Source of the DNA: JAJFTV01 sp964426355
Lineage (GTDB): Bacteria > Chloroflexota > Anaerolineae > Anaerolineales > Anaerolineaceae
Length of the DNA stretch: 12,207 bases
NCBI GenBank assembly: GCA_964426355.1
Contig: CAYRRA010000135.1
Coordinates: 1 to 12,207, forward strand
Direction: 5' to 3'
The notes under the pieces are model-generated. The model was given only the letters and a program-made list of their open reading frames with translations. It was not told the origin of the DNA and did no database searches. Position numbers and translations under genes: made by a program. Positions 7,701-12,207 of the stretch are shown here, one piece after another (position 1 is the stretch's first letter; every line of letters starts with the position of its first letter).

Positions 7701-8357
7701 TTGCTCAAACTCCCGCGCTCGCGTTGCTTGTTTCTCCAGGCTATTCAATCGAGGTTTAAGCTCGCTAATAATATCGAGAACCCGGTCTAGATTTCTTCGC
7801 GTGCTATCCAGCCTTGAGATGGCTTCTTCACGTCTTCTCCGGTGAAGACCGATACCTGCTGCTTCTTCAAAAAAATGACGCCTTTCGTCTGGTCTCAAAG
7901 AAAGCGCAGCATCAACCAGACCCTGTCCAATGATTGTGTATGTACGCGGAGTTACACCCGCTTGAGCCAATAGATCGCTGATATCTTTCAACCTTACTTT
8001 TTGATTATTGAGCAAGTATTCATTTTGCCCATCTCGATACGCCCTACGCATTATCGAAACTTCTGAAAAATCGATGGGAAACCATCCATCACTGTTATCA
8101 AAAGTAATGGTTACTGTCGCCATCCCTGCCCGCGGGCGGTGAGCTGAGCCAGAAAAAATCATATCTTCAGTTTTTCTTGCTCTCAGCAAATTATAGGATT
8201 GCTCACCTAATACCCATCGAATTGAATCAGCCACATTGGATTTTCCAGAACCATTTGGACCAACAATACACGTGATCTCACCTGGAAAATCGAAAGGAAT
8301 TCGATTGGCGAATGTTTTATATCCTTGTAATTCAATTGATAATAATCGTGATGGCAT
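4749..8357 (-). CDS. smc: Chromosome segregation/condensation ATPase SMC
   Basis: Full-length SMC of 1202 residues. The N-terminal head has Walker A GPNGSGKSN (33-41), the block IRWVLGEQS and the Q-loop region IIGQGLVD. Two long coiled coils, about 170-510 and 680-1030, flank a hinge at about 520-670. The C-terminal head carries the signature LSGGERSLTA (1104-1113), Walker B FCVLDEVDA (1128-1136; catalytic Glu1133) and an H-loop THN (His1164). SMC dimers load with ScpA and ScpB and extrude DNA loops to individualise and segregate chromosomes. Near the hinge end the usual PGGSxTGG-like glycine cluster reads KGNGTIIAG, a mild deviation. GAGGA lies about 5 nt before the ATG, 15 bp after the rnc stop, so it is co-transcribed with rnc. 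No strong minus-strand terminator was seen after its stop. Confidence 0.97.
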   Translation of the reverse strand: MPSRLLSIELQGYKTFANRIPFDFPGEITCIVGPNGSGKSNVADSIRWVLGEQSYNLLRARKTEDMIFSGSAHRPRAGMATVTITFDNSDGWFPIDFSEVSIMRRAYRDGQNEYLLNNQKVRLKDISDLLAQAGVTPRTYTIIGQGLVDAALSLRPDERRHFFEEAAGIGLHRRRREEAISRLDSTRRNLDRVLDIISELKPRLNSLEKQATRAREFEQISADLNVLMKEWYGYHWHRSQNELAQARKVLQVQEEQLNQIREKKQRVDSVLVSLRDERGALRAQLGGWHQQTAGLHKKLETLNRTIAVSDERLRSLAEQNNFSLSDQVRLEEEIQAAISLCEKYRVDQTELQNECDEIKKVVEVTEQKTKALLSQKKELEAEIARLNKRYTELETEKVKIGIQVQEYASQKESIELSHAKLTAEQEDLEGQFSQNEKVEKELGEELEKLQAQVKNAEKQLSEIRKEIQQDEQSLSSRTKELHNLENEKARKATQLDVIKNSLASNEHLSVDSQSIIKVLKKSERKKRIDSLTSMFKVAKGYEKAVAAGLGESIDALVLHDTSEVDEVLTLINAKEYGKVIFYHPSSAIPSDLTKIKQEKGVLGCALDFVNFDPSSDDQLIHNLLEDILLVDDRATAVRVISLVPKHVSVVTPDGEVFKGNGTIIAGHEQHDGVFHLKSRIDDMRVELDRLDKQISVLQKSVFEQQTELQQKVSSKQEIEKELAHVKESFERKSSEHRKQKMENAQVNQQLQYLQKRMAEMNAQKEQIVKKETNTDARMKEISAESLKIEGLLKENSRQVREIYIDDLQLELNHWSTRLAVIEKSLLDISTRITDSDHRKAELDRQMQVLRNRIRTSAEEISATEENQKKHRLEVETLRAEVNGLEEKIRPTEKKISQLEREISQKMEEQNHTQQRLTVSERHMAQAQLEVSRRNGELDNLRGKIEDDFGLVSFEYQREIVGPTPLPLDGLVDNLPTVHTLSADLEETISRQKAHLRRLGPINPDAQTEYNEVKTRYEYLTQQMDDLNQADADLRQIIQELDEIMKREFQRTFKLVAEEFKGMFTRLFGGGSARLLLLDEDNPTEAGIEIEAQLPGKRKQGLAVLSGGERSLTAVALIFALLKVSPTPFCVLDEVDAALDEANVGRFGDLLRELSAHTQFIVITHNRNTVQLADVIYGVTMARDSTSQVISLKLDEVSEHLVR

Positions 8358-8372
8358 CGAAGTCCTCAGATC

Positions 8373-9086
8373 CTATCGGATACCTATTTGTTTTATGGTC
8401 TCGTTTGCTGCATTTTTTTCAGCAGTCTGCTTACTGAAGCCTTCGCCGACGCCGTAGACATTTCCATTAATGCTTACTTCAACGATAAAGTATTTCCTAT
8501 GTTCTGGTCCCTTTGATGCCTTAACATTGTACTTGGGCGTTTCAAAACCTTGTGCTTGTGCCCATTCCTGTAACAGGCTTTTAGGGTCAGACAGCTCAAG
8601 ATTGAGAAGAATTTCAGATACGGCAGTTTCCAAAAGCGGCTGCAGGAAACTCTTTACGGTATCCATATCCGTTTCAAGAAAAAGAGCACCAATTAACGCT
8701 TCAAAAGTATCACACAAAAGAGCAGAACGGTCACTACCTCCGTTTTGTATTTCTCCTCTGCCCAATTTCATCGCATTGCCTAAGTGGATCGAACGGGCAA
8801 AGTCCGCCAGCCGCTCTGTGTGCACCAGTGCAGAGCGCATGCGCGTCAAATCGCCTTCGGACATTTCAGGGAAACGATGATAAACCCATGCTGCGACGAA
8901 AAAATCAAGAACCGCATCACCTAAAAACTCAAGTCGTTCATTGTCTTCAAGCGCTTCAGGATGCTCGTTCAGATAAGACCGGTGGGTCAGCGCCCGGCTT
9001 AATAACAAATTATCTTTGAAAGGCAAGCGGAGTCTTGCCGCCAGCTCTCCTGGCGTTTCAATCGAATTTTCAAATCCTCGTTGCAC
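8373..9086 (-). CDS. rnc: Ribonuclease III
   Basis: Double-stranded RNA endonuclease that processes rRNA precursors and some mRNAs; it acts as a homodimer in the cytoplasm. The 237-residue protein has the signature NERLEFLGDAVL (49-60) and DTFEALIGALFLE (126-138). The metal-binding residues Glu50, Glu53, Asp57, Asp126 and Glu129 correspond to E. coli E38, E41, D45, D114 and E117 with a constant offset of 12. The double-stranded RNA-binding domain spans about 166-235 (DPKSLLQEWAQAQG; GVGEGFSKQTAEKNAA). The start is GTG, set by a near-perfect AAGGAGGA ending 7 nt upstream. It is the first gene of rnc-smc, a pairing conserved in many bacteria. All catalytic residues are present. Confidence 0.97.
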   Translation of the reverse strand: MQRGFENSIETPGELAARLRLPFKDNLLLSRALTHRSYLNEHPEALEDNERLEFLGDAVLDFFVAAWVYHRFPEMSEGDLTRMRSALVHTERLADFARSIHLGNAMKLGRGEIQNGGSDRSALLCDTFEALIGALFLETDMDTVKSFLQPLLETAVSEILLNLELSDPKSLLQEWAQAQGFETPKYNVKASKGPEHRKYFIVEVSINGNVYGVGEGFSKQTAEKNAANETIKQIGIR

Positions 9087-9139
9087 CGTAGAATCCTCCT
9101 TAGAACTCTCGGCGCGCGAAGCCTTTACCGTGATAGAAA

Positions 9140-9168
9140 AGTAAATTATTCGCGCACAATTAGTTCAA
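9140..9168 (-). promoter_or_regulatory. Weak candidate promoter for rnc-smc
   Basis: On the minus strand TTGAAC (9163-9168) and TTTACT (9140-9145) are 17 bp apart, each matching 4 of 6 consensus bases. This is the best pairing seen in the 84-bp gap between moaDE and rnc. No hairpin terminator was seen after moaDE, so rnc-smc may also receive transcripts from the moa unit. Confidence 0.25.
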
Positions 9169-9170
9169 AT

Positions 9171-9887
9171 TTAATCACTGGGTTTTGGATAATAATTTCC
9201 TTCAACCCAGATTTCACCATTTTCGCTTAATTCTTTTTTCCAAATTGGCGCAATCTCCTTCAACCGGTCAATACCATACCTGGCTGCATCAAAGATGCCA
9301 GTATCACGATGAGATGCGCTACAGGCGATTAGAGCTGCGGGGGTGCCAGCTGAAAGCTTGCCAATACGTTGTATTAGAGCAATTCGTTCAACAGTAGACC
9401 ACCGTTCCCTGATTTCCATCGCGATTTGTGCCATTTTTTCATACGCCATCGATTCATAGGCTTCATAATACAGTTCAGGGGTGATACGCGTCACATTTTC
9501 ACTGGCTGATTTACAACGAACAATTCCAATAAATAGCGCAAGCCCCCCGGTGGTTTCAGTAACCATTGCATTAATCGTTTCATCAATTGAAAATTCATCC
9601 AAAGTGATTTTGATGAGTGTATTCGCATCGCCGCCGCCGCTGACGGGTGGAAACAATGCAATTTCAGAACCCTCATCTAAAACCTGGTCCGGCGTGGCAA
9701 ATTCGCGATTAACTGAAACAATCACATTTTCAAATGCATTCCGCAGCATAGGATTTTCATCAATAAGGGATTGCTGAAGCTTTTTAACCGATGTGCCCTC
9801 AGGAACACTCAACTCAAGGCGGTCAATACCAGCCAACTCTTTTATGTGAGCAAAAAACAACACCGAAACTTGAATCATCTCATTCAC
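9171..9887 (-). CDS. Molybdopterin synthase, MoaD-MoaE fusion (MoaX-like)
   Basis: Both subunits of molybdopterin synthase in one chain. Residues 4-86 are a MoaD ubiquitin-like domain (IQVSVLFFAHIKELAG) ending FPPVSGGGD; residues 90-230 are MoaE. MoaE active-site residues are conserved: Arg124 (FIGIVR), His193-Arg194 (ASHRDT), Lys210 and Lys217 (RLKEIAPIWKKE). The enzyme adds two sulfurs to cPMP, carried as a thiocarboxylate on the free C-terminal Gly of MoaD. Here that Gly-Gly is internal at 84-86, so proteolysis after it, as reported for mycobacterial MoaX, is probably needed. The start is ambiguous. GTG at 9887 (238 aa) has GGAG 9 nt upstream and overlaps the moaC stop by 8 bp. ATG at 9878 would give 235 aa. 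GTG at 9911 would give 246 aa but lacks a spaced ribosome-binding site. It is translated in series with moaC. Confidence 0.9.
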   Translation of the reverse strand: MNEMIQVSVLFFAHIKELAGIDRLELSVPEGTSVKKLQQSLIDENPMLRNAFENVIVSVNREFATPDQVLDEGSEIALFPPVSGGGDANTLIKITLDEFSIDETINAMVTETTGGLALFIGIVRCKSASENVTRITPELYYEAYESMAYEKMAQIAMEIRERWSTVERIALIQRIGKLSAGTPAALIACSASHRDTGIFDAARYGIDRLKEIAPIWKKELSENGEIWVEGNYYPKPSD

Positions 9888-10362
9888 GGAAAAAATCTCC
9901 GCTTTTTCCACCTTTTTTTTCGATCAACTTTATGTCACGGATATAAGCAGATTTATCGACAGACTTTACCATATCGTAGACAGTGAGTGCTGCAATGCTG
10001 ACAGCCGTCATGGCTTCCATTTCTACGCCGGTCTTCTCATCAGCACTCACAGAGGAAATGATCGTTACAATTTCACGTTCTTCATCAATTGAAAGAGAAA
10101 CTCCGACTTGCTCTAACATGATGGGATGACATAATGGGATCAAATGCGCTGTTTGTTTCGCTGCCAAAATACCTGCGATTTGGGCGGTCGTCAATACATC
10201 ACCCTTTTTCATCAGCCCATCTTTGACCATCTGAATCGTCTCTGCGCTCATCACAACTTCTGCGCTGGCACGCGCAAACCGATGGGTAACTGGTTTGCTG
10301 CCCACATCAACCATGTGCGCTTTACCATCTGCATCCAGGTGAGTTAGCTGTTTTTTTTCCAT
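9880..10362 (-). CDS. moaC: Cyclic pyranopterin monophosphate synthase MoaC
   Basis: With MoaA, MoaC makes cPMP, the first intermediate of molybdenum cofactor; it converts 3',8-cyclo-GTP to cPMP. The 160-residue protein is family length and has all marker blocks: THLDADGKAHMVDV (7-20), KQTAHLIPLCHP (69-80), DEKTGVEMEAMTA (108-120) and YDMVKSVDK (129-137). Asp130 and Lys133 are the expected catalytic pair, with His79 in the active site. The start ATG fits the family N-terminus. It has no Shine-Dalgarno sequence but a TATAAT box ends 8 nt before it. The stop overlaps the moaDE start, so its product feeds directly to the next enzyme encoded. moaA is not in the window. Confidence 0.97.
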   Translation of the reverse strand: MEKKQLTHLDADGKAHMVDVGSKPVTHRFARASAEVVMSAETIQMVKDGLMKKGDVLTTAQIAGILAAKQTAHLIPLCHPIMLEQVGVSLSIDEEREIVTIISSVSADEKTGVEMEAMTAVSIAALTVYDMVKSVDKSAYIRDIKLIEKKGGKSGDFFRE

Positions 10363-10370
10363 GATGTGTA

Positions 10371-10376
10371 ATTATA
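10371..10376 (-). promoter_or_regulatory. -10 box of moaC-moaDE, predicting a leaderless mRNA
   Basis: A perfect TATAAT is read on the minus strand, with 8 bases (TACACATC) between it and the moaC ATG. Transcription would start at or one to two bases before the start codon. No Shine-Dalgarno sequence lies in the spacer and no clear -35 was found. Confidence 0.55.
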
Positions 10377-10421
10377 ATCGACAAGTTTCATTCGAAACCA
10401 TTTTTCTCACCAAAGACCGGG

Positions 10422-10430
10422 TGATATAAT
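10422..10430 (+). promoter_or_regulatory. Extended -10 promoter of scpA, predicting a leaderless mRNA
   Basis: TGATATAAT is a complete extended -10 (TGnTATAAT). Seven bases (TGACCTG) separate it from the scpA ATG, so the mRNA would begin essentially at the start codon. No Shine-Dalgarno sequence is possible in that space. The -35 region is poor, which is usual for extended -10 promoters. Confidence 0.6.
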
Positions 10431-10437
10431 TGACCTG

Positions 10438-11211
10438 ATGAGTCCTGCAAAATTTTACCCCACACTAGATTACCAGGTGCAGACCGCAGTATATGAGGGT
10501 CCACTCGACCTGTTGCTGGAATTGATTGAGAGTGCCGATTTAGATATCACCACACTTTCGCTCGCCAGGGTAACCGATCAATTCCTTGCACATCTCCATC
10601 AACTCCCAACGCAAGATCCAGATGAAGTCAGTGCATTTCTGGTGATCGCTTCTAAATTGGTACAAATCAAATCCGCTGCCTTGTTACCACGCCCCCCAGT
10701 TATCGACCTGGACACAGAGGAAGATACTGGTGAAGCTTTGGTAAGACAGCTAAAAGAATATAAAAAGTTTAAAGAGGTTGCCCGGTTATTAGAAGAACGT
10801 GAAAGGAATGGGTTGAGAACATATCTACGACTTGCATCGCCTATGGTACAGATCGAGACGAAATTGGACCCAGAAGACTTCTCACTGGCAGAACTTGTTC
10901 AAGCTGCCCAGGAACTGTTAAATGTTAAAAACGGGTTTGTCTCATTAGATAAAGTTGTTTCTCTGCCCAGGGTAACCATCCGCGAAAAAATCAAAGCAAT
11001 CATTGAGGTATTCCGCCGTAAACAGACTGTATCTTTCCTAAGTTTAATTGAAAGGAAACCCAGGATCGAAATTGTGGTCACCTTTTTGGCTATTTTGGAG
11101 TTAATCAAACAAAATATCATCGAGGTCAGTCAGGAAAAATCATTTTCCGATATCGTCATGCAGCCAATGGCAGGCAAAGTAGAAGAAGAGATTGCGGAAG
11201 TAGAGTTCTAA
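10438..11211 (+). CDS. scpA: Segregation and condensation protein A (kleisin)
   Basis: ScpA is the kleisin that bridges the two SMC heads and, with ScpB, forms the bacterial condensin ring. The 257-residue protein shows the SMC-neck-binding N-terminal helices (VYEGPLDLLLELI, 18-30; ITTLSLARVTDQFL, 37-50). It also has the family block ASKLVQIKSAALLP (71-84), a central segment EYKKFKEVARLLEERE, and a C-terminal winged helix (about 175-250, RVTIREKIKAIIEVF...) that contacts the SMC cap. The ATG at 10438 is the only plausible start near the N-terminal domain. It has no ribosome-binding site and lies 7 nt after an extended -10. The usual partner scpB is not adjacent; pspC and mutS follow. smc lies on the opposite strand about 2 kb away. 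Confidence 0.95.
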   Translation: MSPAKFYPTLDYQVQTAVYEGPLDLLLELIESADLDITTLSLARVTDQFLAHLHQLPTQDPDEVSAFLVIASKLVQIKSAALLPRPPVIDLDTEEDTGEALVRQLKEYKKFKEVARLLEERERNGLRTYLRLASPMVQIETKLDPEDFSLAELVQAAQELLNVKNGFVSLDKVVSLPRVTIREKIKAIIEVFRRKQTVSFLSLIERKPRIEIVVTFLAILELIKQNIIEVSQEKSFSDIVMQPMAGKVEEEIAEVEF

Positions 11212-11252
11212 TTTTTTGCAGGTTCTATTTTTCTACCTTTTTTGAGCCCGGA

Positions 11253-11447
11253 TTACTCAGAAGGAATAATGACCCATAATATAAGGTATATTAAAACGCC
11301 AGGGATGCCTCCGGGGAGAAATGTAAGGAACAACGCAAGCCGAAACCAAAACGCACTGATACCAAAAAATTCAGCAAAACCACCGCAAACACCTGCAAAT
11401 ACCTTGTTCGACCGCGACCGGCGTAATTGATGAGAAACCTTTACCAT
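11253..11447 (-). CDS. Small PspC-domain membrane protein
   Basis: The 64-residue protein is essentially one PspC domain. A short basic head (QLRRSRSNK) precedes the conserved AGVCGGFAEFFGIS (18-31). One or two hydrophobic stretches follow (about 32-45, FWFRLALFLTFLPG, and 47-62, IPGVLIYLILWVIIP). In enterobacteria PspC is an inner-membrane sensor of phage-shock response; stand-alone PspC domains in other phyla are mostly uncharacterised. AGGAG lies 8 nt before the ATG. It is a single gene on the minus strand between plus-strand scpA and mutS, with 41 bp to scpA and no clear hairpin between them. No other phage-shock genes are visible, so a stress role is only inferred from the domain. Confidence 0.88.
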   Translation of the reverse strand: MVKVSHQLRRSRSNKVFAGVCGGFAEFFGISAFWFRLALFLTFLPGGIPGVLIYLILWVIIPSE

Positions 11448-11544
11448 TTATTAGCTCCTTTTTGTTATACTTTCATTTTATATACGGGAAAATAGTAAAT
11501 TTGTCGCGTAATCAAAAATTGGATCGTATCCCTCAAAGAAAACC

Positions 11545-12207
11545 ATGACCACAGAAAACACCCCTATCCGGCAGCAGTACTTAAAAATTAAAAAACAATA
11601 TCCTGATGCGATTGTTTTTTTTCGCCTCGGAGATTTTTACGAAACGTTTGACCATGACGCAGAGATAACTGCCCGTGAATTAGACATTGTATTGACTTCC
11701 CGCAATGTAGCCAAAGGGCAGCGAATACCTATGGCGGGCATTCCATACCATGCAGTAGAAAATTACCTTTCAAAGCTCATCAAGAAAGGATACCATGTCG
11801 CCATTTGCGAACAAGTCGGCGAACAGCCCAAAAAAGGGCTGGTTCCACGAGAGGTCATCCGCGTTGTGACACCTGGAACCATTTATGAAGCTGAATTACT
11901 CAACGGGTCACAAAACAATTATCTGGCAAGTGTCATTTTTGAAAACGACCAGGCGGGAATTGCATTTATTGATATAACGACGGGGGAATTCAAGGTCACC
12001 CAAATTTCGGAAAATCACGGCTTTCAAAACGTCCGCAATGAACTCAATCGTATTGATGCAGCAGAACTTCTGCTGCCCGAAAAGACCCACATTCCAGATG
12101 GAATAAGAGGTAATACAACCAAACTACCATCCTGGAAATACGATCTGCGGAATTGTGAGGAAATACTAAAGAAAAATCTCCGCACAACCACTCTCGACGG
12201 CGTTGGC
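11545..12207 (+). CDS. mutS: DNA mismatch repair protein MutS, N-terminal part (runs off window)
   Basis: Open to the last base, giving 221 residues of a protein usually about 850-900 long. The N-terminal mismatch-recognition domain is complete. Its RLGDFYETF segment carries the Phe-X-Glu motif (Phe31, Glu33) that stacks on and contacts the mispaired base, so this is the MutS1 repair type and not MutS2. Other marker blocks are LTSRN, IPMAGIPYHAVENYLSKLIKKGYHVAICEQV (its middle at about residues 72-100) and VIRVVTPGT. The start MTTENTPIRQQYLKIKKQYPD fits the family, although no clear Shine-Dalgarno sequence is seen (CAAAGAAAACC before the ATG). MutS binds mismatches as a dimer and recruits MutL. 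The 97-bp gap to the divergent pspC gene should hold its promoter; I could not pick one with confidence. Confidence 0.95.
   Translation, partial: MTTENTPIRQQYLKIKKQYPDAIVFFRLGDFYETFDHDAEITARELDIVLTSRNVAKGQRIPMAGIPYHAVENYLSKLIKKGYHVAICEQVGEQPKKGLVPREVIRVVTPGTIYEAELLNGSQNNYLASVIFENDQAGIAFIDITTGEFKVTQISENHGFQNVRNELNRIDAAELLLPEKTHIPDGIRGNTTKLPSWKYDLRNCEEILKKNLRTTTLDGVG

Noticed and set aside
8470..8880. 136-codon plus-strand frame antisense to rnc
   Set aside because: It is a shadow of the RNase III frame, which retains all catalytic residues and a near-perfect Shine-Dalgarno sequence.
9888..9911. Upstream GTG start for moaDE (eight extra residues)
   Set aside because: The only purine-rich run before it abuts the GTG, and the extra residues precede the normal MoaD start. 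GTG at 9887 has a properly spaced GGAG.
11212..11252. Possible terminator between scpA and pspC (AGGT...ACCT followed by Ts)
   Set aside because: The stem would be only about 4 bp with a long loop; T-runs alone are not enough.
11242..11430. 62-codon plus-strand frame antisense to pspC
   Set aside because: The minus strand encodes a clear PspC domain with a ribosome-binding site; the plus frame has no features.

Overview
This window looks like a chromosomal housekeeping segment from a bacterium, most likely of the phylum Chloroflexota (Anaerolineae-like). That placement is inference. It rests on a membrane-anchored parvulin with a long Thr/Pro-rich linker, a MoaD-MoaE fusion, the rnc-smc pair, and leaderless-looking promoters. 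No phage, transposon, CRISPR, rRNA or tRNA gene was seen, and no stretch over 300 bases lacks a gene.

Layout. Positions 2-427 (+) hold the 3' part of a ribosomal protein L25/Ctc gene, closed by a two-sided hairpin terminator at 442-482. It faces a two-gene minus-strand unit: trmI (tRNA m1A58 methyltransferase, TTG start) followed 9 bp later by a CoA-type NUDIX pyrophosphatase. The 282-bp region at 1939-2220 separates this unit from the plus-strand rpsF-ssb-rpsR operon. It carries an extended -10 promoter and a leader RNA that fits the S6:S18 complex-binding motif. The operon ends in a strong terminator at 3258-3296. A parvulin-type peptidyl-prolyl isomerase starts only 17 bp after the T-run and has its own terminator at 4691-4725.

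The minus strand then carries smc (4749-8357) preceded by rnc (8373-9086), and upstream of these moaDE preceded by moaC. moaC and scpA diverge from a 75-bp spacer in which each start codon lies 7-8 nt from a perfect TATAAT box without a Shine-Dalgarno sequence, so both mRNAs are probably leaderless. After scpA come a small PspC-domain membrane protein (minus) and the 5' quarter of mutS (plus), cut by the window end.

Functionally the window combines translation (L25, S6, S18, TrmI, RNase III), chromosome maintenance (SMC, ScpA, SSB, MutS), molybdenum cofactor synthesis (MoaC, MoaD-MoaE), extracytoplasmic protein folding (parvulin) and CoA housekeeping (NUDIX). SMC and ScpA are partners in one complex but are transcribed from opposite strands with the moa pair between them. 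I found no credible undescribed multi-gene system. The most informative signals are regulatory (S6:S18 leader, paired leaderless promoters) and architectural (MoaD-MoaE with a buried Gly-Gly, a linker-expanded parvulin, an SSB with an altered C-terminal tip).
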